Assembly (NCBI GenBank): GCA_028564925.1
Contig: CM053029.1
Location: 433,649,398-433,713,397, forward strand
Length of the DNA: 64,000 bases
Source: Lithobates sylvaticus
Lineage: Eukaryota; Chordata; Amphibia; Anura; Ranidae
Direction of reading: 5' to 3'
Of the stretch, positions 54,066-64,000 are shown piece by piece. The position numbers and the translations under genes are program-made. Positions within the stretch are counted from its first letter, which is position 1, and each line of letters begins with the position of its first letter. The notes beneath the pieces were generated by a model. That model made no database searches. It saw only the letters and a list, made by a program, of their open reading frames with translations, and was not told where the DNA came from.

Positions 54066-54432
54066 AACATGCTAATTATCTTACAAGTGTTGTTATTATT
54101 TTTGGGTATTTGACTTTAGCTATGATCATGAGATGACATGATTATACTTTCTAATGTTGCTACCTATGTTCCCACTACAACTGTTCAATACTGCTTCATG
54201 AAGATCTTCCGCTCCTCGCAGAGTCTACATCTATTGTTCTCTGATGCTATAACAGAATGTGAGGGGGAATTCTGCATATATCAACCTAATGGACTTTTTC
54301 TGTTTATTTTTTCATTTTTATGTATCATCTGTATATGCTTCTATATTCGCTAAACATATTGCTTGATGTAGACGAATATGGAATGTAATGAGTATAACAA
54401 TTATTTCCTTTTTTTAGTTTTAAAGAATAAAA
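54066..54432 (+). other. Possible 3' exon with splice acceptor and AATAAA
   Basis: A strong pyrimidine tract ending TTTCAG at 54065, a 71-codon frame (54138-54353) ending in LFLFIFSFLCIICICFYIR, and AATAAA at about 54427 lie in the order of a terminal exon. The frame has no recognised relative and the start context is poor. It may be chance. Confidence 0.2.
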
Positions 54433-54544
54433 ACATTGTAATTCCTATTAAGATACTTTTAATCTTATGATTATACAGTTAAAGAACGATACATGAGAAA
54501 AACCTGTTGTATGAAACTGACAGTTGGTGAAAAGATGGAAAGTA

Positions 54545-55097
54545 CTGTATATAATCGAGTATAAGCCAAGTTTTTCAGCACATTTTTTGTGTGCTGAAAA
54601 TGCCCCCCTCGCTTATACTCCAGTCAAGCACTTTTCTGCAGCAGAGAATGAGATTTTCCGACCCGACTTTGTGGCCCCATATCTCGGGCCACTTGGTGCT
54701 AGGAAACCCAAATTTGGTGTGCAACCCCAGTGGAACTAGCACTACAACATATCCAATGGGGTTCCTAGCACCTGTGTCCACCTGCAGCAATGTAATTTCA
54801 GGACCCTTTGGGTCCAGAGACCCCACATTTTGGCTGCAGCTAGGGGGCATTTAGGAACCCTTAACTACCAAGTTTGAAGTTCGGGGGACCTATGGCTGCA
54901 AATGGGCACAGTGAGGCATGCAAATGGGCACAGTGAGGCAGCAAATGGGCATTGTTGACCCTCTTTTCCACTTGCAGTAGCTGCGCATTTCTCACCCTAG
55001 GCTTATACTTGAGTCAATAAGTTTGCCCAGTTTTTTGTGGTAAAATTAGGTCCCTCGGCTTATATTCGGGTCGGCTTATACTCGAGTATATATGGTA
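54545..55097. mobile_element. MITE-X, complete copy
   Basis: TATAATCGAGTATAAGCC at the left and GGCTTATACTCGAGTATATA at the right form inverted ends. The interior includes CACTTGGTGCTAGGAA, GGGTCCAGAGACCCC and a short tandem AAATGGGCACAGTGAGGC. A partial copy lies at 16326-16690. No ORF. Confidence 0.8.
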
Positions 55098-55632
55098 ATG
55101 TGATCGACTGCAGAGTGACATTGAGGTCTGACACTTTCTTCTGCACCATGGCATAAAACTCAATAAAACAATACATTTAAAAGGTTAACATTTATCCACA
55201 TTAAAAAAAAATGATATGCTTGGGAATGTTACATAAAAATGTATGGATACACACTTAATAAAAATAATATATGAGTCATGGTGTTAAGAAAATACAAACT
55301 TAGGAAAGTAACTTTTTGTCATAGACAGAATATACAAGTCATTAATATAATGAATAATGTAAAAGTATATTTTCTGTATTAAGGTATAAATGGATTAAAT
55401 ATTTATGATTCTTCAGGGATAGTGTGCAAAGGCTTCTTGCGTACTAATCATTGAGTTATTGAAATATTCTGAGATAAAAAAAGATATTAGATACCAAATC
55501 ATAGTTTACATTATTTGTATGAAGAACTGACCTGGATCACAAAATAACATTATGATTGAAATGTTTTTTGGTGGGATGAATTACATTTCCTACTTTGAAA
55601 AGTTCCCATGTAAACTATCTATCTAATACACC
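55098..55632. other. Unassigned A/T-rich sequence
   Basis: No ORF, repeat unit or known element recognised. Confidence 0.5.
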
Positions 55633-55634
55633 TA

Positions 55635-57212
55635 CAGTCAGGTCCATAAATATTGGGACATCGACACAATTCTAATCTTTTTGGCTCTATACACCACCAC
55701 AATGGATTTGAAATGAAACTAACAAGATGTGCTTTAACTGCAAACTTTAAGCTTTAATTTGAGGGTATTTACAAATCAGGTGAACAGTGTAGGAATTATA
55801 ATAGTTTGTATATGTGCCTCCCACTTGTTAAGGGACCAAAAGTAATGGGACAGATTAACAATCATCCATCAAACTTTCACTTTTTAATACTTGGTTGCAA
55901 ATCCTTTGCAGTCAATTACAGCCTGAAGTCTGGAATGCATAGACATCACCAGATGCTGGGTTTCATCCCTGGTGATGCTCTGCCAGGCCTCTACTGCAAC
56001 TGTCTTCAGTTCCTGCTTGTTCTTGGGGCATTTCCCTTCAGTTTAGTCTTCAGCAAGTGAAATGCATGCTCAATCTGTTTCAGGTCAGGTGATTGACTTG
56101 GCCATTGCATAACATTCCACTTCTTTCCCTTAAAAAATCTTTGGTTGTTTTCACAGTATGCTTCGGGTCATTGTCCATCTGCACTGTGAAGCGCTGTCCA
56201 AGCCGAGTTGTGAAGCATTTTGCTGAATATGAGCAGATAATATTGCCCGAAACACTTCAGAATTCATCCTGCTGCTTTTGTCAGCAGTCACATCATCAAT
56301 AAATACAAGAGAACCAGTTCCATTGGCAGCCATACATGCCCACGCCATGACACTATCACCACCATGCTTCACTGATGAGGTGGTATGCTTTGGATCATGA
56401 GCAGTTCCTTCCTTCTCCATACTCTTCTCTTCCCATGACTCTGGTACAAGATGATCTTGGTTTCATCTGTCCATAGGATGTTGTTCCAGAACTGTGAAGG
56501 CTTTTTTAGATGTTGTTTGGCAAACTCTAATCTGGCCTTCCTGTTTTTGAGGCTCACCAATGGTTTACATCTTGTGGTGAACCCTCTGTATTCACTCTGC
56601 TAAAGTCTTCTCTTGATTGTTGACTTTGACACACATACACTTACCTCCTGGAGAGTGTTCTTGATCTGGCCAACTGTTGTGAAGGGTGTTTTCTTCAAAA
56701 TGGAAAGAATTCATCGGTCATCCACCACAGTTGTTTTCCGTGGTCTTCCGGGTCTTTTGGTGTTGCTGAGCTCACCGGTGCGTTCTTTCTTTTTAAGGAT
56801 GTTCCAAACAGTTGATTTGGCCACACCTAATGTTTTTGCTATCTCTCTGATGGGTTTGTTTTGTTTTTTTCAGCCTAATGATGGCTTGCTTCACTGATGG
56901 TGACAGCTCTTTGGATCTCATATTGACAGTTGACAGCAACAGATTCCAAATGCAAATAGCACACTTCAAATGAACTCTGGACCTTTTATCTGCTCCTTGT
57001 AAATGGCATAATGAGGGAATAACACACACCCGGCCATGGAACAGCTGAGCAGCCAATTGTCCCATTACTTTTGGTCCCTTAAAAAGTGGGAGGCATATAT
57101 ACAAACTGTTGCTATTCCTACACCGTTCACCTGATTTGAATGTAAATACCCTCAAATTAAAGCTGAAAGTTTGCAGTGGTGGTGGTGTATAGAGCCAAAA
57201 AGATTAGAATGC
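55635..57212 (-). mobile_element. Second Tc1-type transposon, right end lost
   Basis: The left end CAGTCAGGTCCATAAATATT follows a TA, and the inner repeat with CTCAAATTAAAGCT-type words recurs inverted at 57140-57205. The right end stops in AAAGATTAGAA without the outer 35 bases. Its sequence is unrelated at the ends to the element at 52192. Confidence 0.88.
55900..56920 (-). pseudogene. Tc1 transposase, second family, broken
   Basis: Minus-strand parts in order: MRSKELSPSVKQAIIRLKK (56920, DNA-binding start), FAKQHLKKPSQFWNNILWTDETKI (first Asp, about 56480), HTTSSVKHGGDSVMAWACM, then in another frame VQMDNDPKHTVK (about 56180) and IEHAFHLLKTKLK (catalytic Glu). Several frame changes break it. 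Confidence 0.85.
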
Positions 57213-57479
57213 ATTTTGTTATACAGTGCATTGGGCAGTTGTTAGGAATTACTAGCACTTATAGTTCTTCTGACATTGGTTATCACCTTAAGATTTGTTT
57301 TGTAACTAATCTAAAGACACCAACTTGTAATTTGCAAACTAAATTTTAACTCTGCATCTCTGTAATATGACTAATCACAATTCCTATCTTTATCTTGACG
57401 TTCTAAAGGTCAGGTATCACTGCCGTCAGTAGAAAAATAAGTTCTCAGATCAGCTGATCGGAGAAGGGGTTCTGTTTTA
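57213..57479. other. Unassigned sequence
   Basis: No feature recognised in these 270 bases. Confidence 0.5.
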
Positions 57480-58350
57480 ATATATACAAATAAATAAATA
57501 AATTGATGTTGCGCAACCTCTCGTATAATATTAACAAAATAATATATACATATAATAAATGACACTACGAAAGTGTCCCGTAAACAAAATCTTATTTGAA
57601 ATCAAAAGTCCATGCTCCTCACTGTGCAAAGTTACTACAATAAAGTGCCAATATATTTTTCGATAAAACCGTGAATCAACAGTACTAACACAGTCCCACA
57701 CCTCCTGGTGTACTAAAGTGCTTATCGATCACTCCACACATGTCACGTCACCTATCAGAACTCTCACCTTCATGTATAGATCTATACACTAAATATATAT
57801 TAATCAGTTAGTATTCAGATCTCTCCTTCACCTAAGGTCCTCCAGATGTCCTCATATGTTTTTTATTATATTGGATTACTGGTCACTTTAAGGCTATGAA
57901 TACCTTGTTTACTCTCAAACATGTCAGGAAACAAGCATATGGAGAGAGCTTCCCATAGTGTAGTATTTCAAGAAATAGCCATTTATTAAAGTTTAAATTG
58001 CACTTACATGTGTTTAAAAATGCCAATGTGTAACTCAGAAAAGCACCCTCTTATGTAACTTCCGGTCTGTAACTGCCTCCAAGAAGCCCTACACGTTAGG
58101 TCACACCTAGGTGACTTCTTCAGGGAACTGTTCTAATAGAATATCTATACCATAAAGAGAGACTATATGGGAGTTACCTTAAAATTTAGATTACTGATTG
58201 TTTACCATATTAAGAACTGTGTTACAGGTCTGCACTTCATATATAAATGTGAGCCTGAGAGCCATTGAGCTAGTGAGCAATTTACATCCTGAAGGTCCAC
58301 ATGCTGCTATGTCATGCTGTTATGCTAATGAATAAAGCTGAGTCAAGTTA
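57480..58350 (-). mobile_element. PLE-E, Penelope pLTR relic
   Basis: Contains a hammerhead-like motif in minus orientation, the words ACTTCCGGT and ACTGCCTCCAA next to it as in the PLE-A pLTR (13880-13905 region), and A/T-rich leader-like sequence. No ORF. Ends are approximate. Confidence 0.5.
58089..58128 (-). ncRNA. Hammerhead relic in PLE-E
   Basis: On the minus strand CC, CTGAAGA (58123-58117), GTCAC/GTGAC as stem II, then CTAAC where GAAAC is expected, GTA and GG. The second core box is changed, so cleavage is not expected. Confidence 0.55.
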
Positions 58351-59150
58351 GATTGATGCCAACAATTGGGAGTACAGTAAGCAGATCATTGGTGTCTCTG
58401 GTTACTTACCCGAGAAAGCAGAGACTGTAGTGTTTCTGTGCCGATGGCTCAGCAGATGTTAGTGCATGTGGGCACCATCTGGCAGAAGTTCACACCACCA
58501 AATAGTGCTTTTAACTTGGTCTTTCTGGTCCCTGGGCACAGAGATATAGAGCTAAGATCGATGGTCAAGCAAAGAGGACAGGCAAGGCCTGAAGAAAGAA
58601 ATAAGGAACTAGAAATGTTGCAAACTACTTCAAACAAATTGTTACAATTAAAAGTTACTCCATGTGATTTTGGCTTAATCTCGACTTTTATGAGTCAGTT
58701 CAATCATCTCTTTAAAACAATGCTGATTTAATGTAAGGTACAAGGGTAAGAAAACAAGAAACAAGAACTGATTTGCATAATATTGTAAGATTTATTACAT
58801 ACTGTGGGTTGGATTTCCCCAGAATTTTTGTGTTTTTAAAAAAAACATTTGTTCTGCTTCCTTTCTCATAACTTTTGGAAGGACAACTCAGTGATTGTCC
58901 TTCCCAGAAAATCAGGCTATAACTTATGTGGTCTTAATGTTATTACTTATTTTGCAAGACTGTGTAGCATATATTGCAAAACTTGAACTTGAGCACATAA
59001 TTGCTAAATAGTAGTCAGTTAGTCAATTAAACTTCTGTTCACATTCAGAGGTACTCTGAAATTAGTTTAGTTTTCTATTTAGGTGCACATTTTATTTTAC
59101 AAAAAGCTTATTGTAAGTAAAATACAAACAACAGGTGGTGCTGTTGCAGC
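58351..59150. other. Unassigned sequence
   Basis: A 97-codon open frame (58438-58731, plus) is present but has no recognised relative or splice context. Nothing else seen. Confidence 0.4.
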
Positions 59151-59429
59151 TCTTTTTGACGCGGAAGTGTAGGAGTGTCAGACGCTGAGACATCGTGGTG
59201 TGAGAGGGAGTGTGAGAACAGCGGGGGAAGAGCAGACCCCTCCCCTGTGACGGAGCGACAGCAGGTGTCCCGGGGACCGAGAGCAGTGGCAGGAGCGGGA
59301 CATGGTGGTGGTGGAACGGGGGTAACTGGAGAAAGTATCACCCCAAAAACACGGACAGAGGAGGCAGGAGTAAATCCAGTGGGACCGGGAGGTAGACACA
59401 AATAATAAAAAAACTGACTGACAGTGTAT

Positions 59430-59710
59430 GTGAGTTCCTGTGTATGTGAGTATCTGTGAGTACCTGTGAGTATCTGTCTATGTAAGTACCTGTAAGTACC
59501 TGTGTGCTGTGAGTACCTGAGTGCTGTGAGTACCTGAGTGCTGTGAGTACCCATGTGCTGTGAGTACCCAAATGCTGTGTGCTGTGAGTACCTGTGTGCT
59601 GTGAGTACCCGAGTGCTGTGAGTACCCGAGTACTGTGTATGTGAGTACCTGAGTGCTGTGAATACCCAGGTGCTGTGAGTACCTGAATGCTGTGCGTACC
59701 CAAGTGCTGT
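59430..59710. repeat. Minisatellite, GAGTACC.GAGTGCTGT units
   Basis: About 15 units of 14-20 bp (GAGTACCTGAGTGCTGT and shorter GAGTATCTGT forms) lie in the CR1 5' region. Confidence 0.85.
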
Positions 59711-59789
59711 AAATAGTAGTGTCAGGAAGCTAGTGGTTAGTTAATTGGACAGAGCATAATTCCCAATCCCCATTAAATTACTGGGTACG

Positions 59790-60728
59790 ATGACAGGTGG
59801 GTATGGAGATGCAACTGGGTGTACATCTTGCAGCATGTATGCGTTCCTTGATCATCAGATCGAGGGCGAATACTGCTGTGCAAAATGTAAGCAAGTTGTT
59901 TCCCTGGAGGCCCAGGTTCTGAATCTAGGAAAGAAACTGTCAACACTGAGAAGACTCTCCATACTTAAGGAGAGTTGGGCTCTTACCCGGCAGGTGCCGG
60001 CAAAGACCAGCACAGAGGCGGGTGGAGACAAAGTGGTGCAAGCACCAGAGCAGAGTAGATAGTTAGCAGTCAGGAAGGGTAGAGGAGAAAGAGTCAGAGA
60101 GACCAATCCTGGGCTGGAACATCCAAATAAGTATGCCCCGTTGCGTGATATTGCAGAAACCAGTCAGGGACAGCATTACTGGAGCAGAATGACGCCCCTA
60201 GCTGTCAGCAGAGTAACTCCTCCAGTGAGGACAGGGGTAAAGCCAAGGGAAAAGAAAGACAGATTCTGGTGGTAGGGGCCTCAATTCTCAGAAGGACAGA
60301 GAGGGCAATCTGTCACAAAGACCTGAAGCGCATGTTGTCTTCCGGGCACTCGGGTTCGGTACATCACGGATCTGATGGACAGATTACTGGGAGGCGCTGG
60401 GGAAGACCCGGCAGTCATGGTGCACATTGGCACCAATGACAAAGTCAAAGGAAGATGGAGTGTCCTAAAAAAAGATTTTAGGGACTTAGGAGCTAAATTG
60501 AGGATTAGGACCTCCAAGGTAGTATTCTCAGAAATAGAGGAGATTAGGGAAGTAAACAAGTGGCTGAAGAGCAGGTGTAGAAAGGAGTTGTATGGGTTCC
60601 TGGAGAACTGGACCGACTTCTCAGTCGGTTACCAGCTCTTTAGCAGGGACGGACTGCACCTATATGGGGAGGGTGCAGCTCAGCTGGGAGAGAAGATGGC
60701 CGACAAGTTAGAATGTTTTTTTAACTAG
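59790..60728 (+). pseudogene. CR1 ORF1 with SGNH-type esterase domain, broken
   Basis: 59790-60062 encodes an N-terminal part with CTSCSMYAF, CCAKCKQVVSLEAQV, the Cys-rich start of CR1 ORF1, and ends at a TAG. 60375-60728 encodes the esterase: VMVHIGTND (block with Asn/Asp) and DGLHLYGEGAAQLGEKM (Asp and His of the catalytic triad). The segment between is out of frame. CR1 ORF1 esterases are known; their role in the cycle is not settled. Confidence 0.8.
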
Positions 60729-60907
60729 GCAACGTGGGGAGGGTCCAGATGTAGAGATAGCCAGCGTTTAACAACTTTCAGAGGGTAATATTGGGGGCAT
60801 TAGTAGTAGGTTGACTAAAGCACCTAAACCCGAGGTAAGTATAGTAACAAATCCTATTTGCAACAGCCAATAAGGAGATAGTATGCTTCCAGACAAAACC
60901 ACGTGGC

Positions 60908-61372
60908 TTGTTCACTAATGCCAGGAGTCTGGCGGACAAGATGGGAGAATTAGAGCTGCTGTTGTACAAGGAGGATTTAGATTTTGTGGGAATTTCAGAG
61001 ACTTGGTTCAACAGCTCTCATGAGTGGCTGGAAACCATTCAAAGGTATTCCCTATATCGCAGAAATAGGGAGCGTAAAAAAGGGGGAGGGGTATGCCTGT
61101 ATATCAAAAATGATGTACAAGTGAATGTGAGAGACGACATCACTAATGGAGCAAGGGAGGAGGTGGAATCCTTATGGGTAGAGCCACAAAGGGAGGAAAC
61201 CAAGGGGAAAGTAATACTGGGAGTATGCTATAGGCCCCCTAATCAGAGGGGGGAGGGGAAGGCGGACCTCCTATCACAGTTTGGAATGGCGGCAAGGATG
61301 GTAAGTGTCATTATAATGGGGGATTTTAATTATCCAGATAGACTGGGCGGAAGGAACCGCACATTCGTCTAA
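60908..61372 (+). pseudogene. CR1 ORF2 endonuclease domain, truncated
   Basis: TNARSLADKMGELELLL, DFVGISETWFNSSH, RRNRERKKGGGVCLYIKN, GVCYRPPNQ and IIMGDFNYPD are the consecutive blocks of the CR1 apurinic-type endonuclease. After NYPD a one-base shift occurs; DWAEGTAHSSKACHFLN continues in the neighbouring frame to about 61400, where homology stops. The RT is absent. Confidence 0.85.
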
Positions 61373-61853
61373 GGCTTGCCATTTCCTAAATGTAAAAACA
61401 GGGCACTTTTCCGGTGTCCGTAAATGTCTGTAGGAGCCGAACGGTGCCAGTAAAAATGACTACGACAGGCTCAGATGAGAACTTTACATGTGCTAATTCC
61501 GGAAATTCCAGAGACAATCCGATCATGAGCCCGCCCTGCGCCGTCAGGCTCGCAGTGACACTCACCACACATGACCCGGCCTCTGTATGTCTATGGGGTA
61601 AGGGGGGGTGACCTCTATTAGTAGTACAGTCTGTGTCCTGTCCGGTTAGAAGGTCGGTTCTGCACCCGGCCCGCCCCGGTAATGTTGTCTGTCCTCGTTA
61701 ATCCTTCATCATACTGGCAGTGTGAAGGACAAAACGCTGACAAGCCAATAACCCCACACGGCTCCATGAACACCCCCCACTAGTAGTGAGTTGGTACAGT
61801 ACGCAGAACTTCCTGTTTACTTCTGCACGCTGGGCCTGGAGGAAGAGGACAGC

Positions 61854-61973
61854 ATGGTATTGGCATCCAGTGCAAAGAGGAGATGGAGGATGAAATGGGA
61901 GGAGGAGGGAGAAGAGGAGGACTCTGATCTCAGTGAGGATGAGGAGTCTGAGGAGGACGATGATAGGGATGAG
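61854..61973 (+). CDS. Candidate host first coding exon, acidic
   Basis: The ATG in AGCATGG opens 40 codons ending in an acidic run (EEEGEEEDSDLSEDEESEEDDD) and directly followed by GTGAGC, a good splice donor in phase 0. CCAAT lies about 100 bases upstream, near 61745, and the region 61500-61790 has raised CpG. No repeat explains this stretch. The acidic tract is not diagnostic of any family, so the gene is unnamed. Confidence 0.3.
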
Positions 61974-62231
61974 GTGAGCCAGTGTGGACTACAAGGCTCA
62001 GCATGTCCTGGAATGGTGTGATGGGACTTGTAGTCCTTCATAGTGTTCCTGCCTGGCCTGGTCAGTGTGTTGATATTGGTGTAGATGAGATTGTACAATG
62101 GCAGCCTGTGTATGGATATGACTGCTGATATCTATATATTACTAGGAGAAGTCTGTGATCCTTAGAGTGGGGGGGGGGGGGGGGGGGTAGGCAGTGTGTG
62201 GCTGTATTCTGTAGAGTGGAGTGTAGAACAT

Positions 62232-62270
62232 CCACAGGTCAGGGCAGCACTGTGCTGCCCTGACCTGTGG
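62232..62270. repeat. Perfect 19-bp inverted repeat
   Basis: CCACAGGTCAGGGCAGCAC is followed, after a single T, by its exact reverse complement. Confidence 0.9.
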
Positions 62271-62390
62271 AGAGATGAAAGGGGCACAGGAGAAGGACAC
62301 AGCACACTGATGATGTGGAGAAGTAATATGATGGTGGGCAGAGGAGGAGGCTATTGTGAGGTTGGACACTATCATGCCTGCAGCCACTAT

Positions 62391-62590
62391 CCACCTCCTG
62401 TAGTATGTCCGCAGCCTCTGTCCACCTCCTGTAGTATGTCCGCAGCCTCTGTCCACCTCCTGTTGTATGTCCGCAGCCTCTGTCCACCTCCTGTAGTATG
62501 ACCGCAGCCTCTGTCCACCTCCTGTAGTATGTCTGCAGCCTCTGTCCACCTCCTGTATTATGTCTGCAGCCTCTGACCATCTCTTGTGTT
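62391..62590. repeat. Minisatellite, 31-bp units
   Basis: Six to seven head-to-tail copies of a unit containing CCACCTCCTGTAGTATG and TCCGCAGCCTCTGT, with scattered changes in the later copies. A poly(G) run precedes it at about 62169-62187. Confidence 0.92.
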
Positions 62591-62599
62591 TTATCATGT

Positions 62600-63450
62600 C
62601 TACAGTCTCTGAGGGGATCCTGGAAAGGAGTCAAGAGTGGGAGCGCCCCCGGGATGGGAGTTACGGGAAGAGACAGACATGTGTGGACTGTGGAGAGGAG
62701 ACTATAGAATGAAACCAGAGCCGCCAAGCTGGAGCCGTCTGACTGAGCCCTGCACAGTGCACCTGAGAGGAGGTCAGTGACAACGCCGCCAGGCCAGTCT
62801 GAGGGGGGTCATTGATGTAAGGGGGGAATGAATACAATAATGAAAGGGGGCACTGATATAAAGGTCCCCCCTTACCTTTGTGTCCTCTGCGAAGGTGGTC
62901 TCTGGTCACCATCCTGCAGACTCTGATGTAAGGGAGAACTCTGTGCTGGCTGGGTTATAGTATCCTGACCTTCATGTAAATTGAGAAATATGTTTTTTGA
63001 CTTTTATTTAATTTAAACACATTGCTAATAGCACTAGCTATGTGTTTATAGTTCAAATATTGATATTTGCACTGTTTAGCACTAAAAACAGTAATTTTAG
63101 GTACTTTTTTGAAGTGTCAGTAAAAAATTGGTGCTGTTTGTAAATTTTGGCTTTCTGACAGTAAATTTCACTTAGACTGGTGGACAACACTGCTTGCAGG
63201 ACAATTTCATGGGTCAGATGGTAAATGCACCAGCAATTTAGAAATTGGATGAAAACCTAATTGATTGAGAAGCCTGGCATGGGTGTCCTCCTGTCTGCAC
63301 CTGTGTGATCCTCTAATAGGGAATACATATAAGGGAGCAAATGGATTAATGGGCTGTGTGCAGTAAGCATTACCCTTATATATGCTACACATTTAATTTA
63401 ATCACGCTATGGCAATGGACTAGGAAACCATATTGAAACCCTGTTGAATC
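62600..63450. other. Unassigned sequence
   Basis: No gene or known element recognised. Confidence 0.5.
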
Positions 63451-64000
63451 TGAAAAATCTACATTTTTTTTTTCAATTAACAGTTTTTTATTGATCATAA
63501 AAGCAAGTAAATGAACAAAAAGTTGACACTGTATTACACAAGCTCCAGCATAACAGTAGTTGGGCCAGTGTGTAACTGTTAATAGTAAGCAATAAAACAA
63601 ACAATGGTAAGTCGTTATTGGCTCTACATATGAATTGCTATACATCCAATATGGTACATTGTAGATCGCTTCATAATCCAAATATAGGAAGAAGAGAAGA
63701 AAATAGCAAGAGTGGGAAAGGTAGGGGAGGGTGGGGGAAAGGGGGGGGGGGAGTGGTATGGCTTGGCCATTAGCTCAGGGCGGATACTCATGTCTGTGCC
63801 AGTCCTCCCAGATTTTATCATGTGCTTCAAGTCTATCCTGAAGTCTGGCTGTCATTTTTTCCATCAGCTCTATGTCTTTTATTGTGGTATACAGGTCTGC
63901 GTGGGAGGGGCCTGTCGTTTCCAATGGAGAGCAACCAGGCATCTCGCAGCTGTGAGGACATGGCTTAGAAGTTTTTTGGAGTGTTTGGGAACCTGTAGAG
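63451..64000 (-). mobile_element. L1-type LINE 3' end (runs off right edge)
   Basis: The poly(T) at 63462-63473 with TTTTTTATTG reads on the minus strand as a 3' UTR and tail. A C-terminal coding remnant with an HMIKSGRTGTDMSIRPELMAKPYH-like segment lies near 63830-63760. L1 assignment rests on this layout and is moderate. Confidence 0.5.

Larger units (their letters stand above)
59150..61400 (+). mobile_element. CR1-type LINE, 5' part only
   Basis: Consists of a 5' region with a minisatellite, an ORF1 with an esterase-like domain and the start of ORF2 (endonuclease), ending abruptly near 61400 before the RT. Keeping the 5' end while losing the 3' end is opposite to normal LINE truncation and implies a later deletion or rearrangement. 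Confidence 0.82.

Noticed and set aside
62391-62590. Regular 31-bp repeats that could suggest a CRISPR array
   Set aside because: Units are head to tail without spacers, and the surroundings are vertebrate-type repeats.
1-64000. Search for retroviral, LTR-type or Polinton elements and for tRNA or rRNA genes
   Set aside because: No gag, integrase, envelope, capsid or protein-primed polymerase motifs, and no tRNA or rRNA fold, were recognised by reading; small or decayed ones could be missed.

Overview
The window reads as vertebrate, most likely anuran (frog), nuclear DNA. That is an inference from its repeats: Penelope-like elements (PLEs) with hammerhead ribozyme motifs, L1/Tx1, CR1 and Rex1-like LINEs, Tc1-type transposons, PIF/Harbinger and hAT relics, and dense TTAA-flanked and TWA-flanked MITEs. 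No retrovirus, LTR element or Polinton was recognised, and no certain host gene; three short stretches are offered as weak host-exon candidates.

Region 1-16.3 kb is a nest of PLEs. PLE-A (minus strand, 1-5951, running off the left edge) has an accessory ORF1 and an ORF2 with reverse transcriptase plus GIY-YIG endonuclease. An inverted copy of its pseudo-LTR (pLTR) stands head to head with its 5' end and was later split by PLE-B (plus strand, 6178-13810). PLE-B looks whole and young: two pLTR copies that read as identical, a 12-bp target duplication, ORF1, ORF2, and a hammerhead with all canonical core bases in each pLTR. In both elements ORF2 overlaps ORF1 by about 100 nt in the -1 frame without an AUG near its start, and an in-phase homopolymeric slippery heptamer lies in each overlap. 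A third PLE fragment follows at 15.2-16.3 kb.

Region 16.3-28 kb is a stack of insertions. MITE sequence holds a 2.3-kb TTAA-flanked element with two minisatellites inside it, and a second TTAA-flanked MITE that is the target of an apparently intact 8-kb L1-type LINE (19426-27468, 15-bp target duplication, ORF1, ORF2, poly(A)). The LINE leader carries five spaced GCCATCTTG (YY1-like) motifs.

Region 28-32 kb holds two fold-back elements, one an almost perfect palindrome with arms near 590 bp. Region 32-45 kb holds a fold-back PLE fragment, Harbinger-type MITEs, a decayed Harbinger transposon carrying a MITE and a 5'-truncated LINE, and a 55-codon membrane-type ORF. Region 45-51.7 kb holds a roughly 135-bp tandem repeat, a partial fold-back element, a hAT transposase fragment, a PLE ORF1 fragment and LINE tails. 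Region 52-57 kb holds two decayed Tc1-type transposons. Region 57-64 kb holds a PLE pLTR relic, the 5' part of a CR1 LINE, a candidate first exon with a splice donor, minisatellites and another LINE 3' end.

One practical consequence is that several duplicated sequences inside the window act as internal empty sites. They fix the TTAA target duplications of two MITE families directly, give weaker support for others, and let the order of insertions be read.
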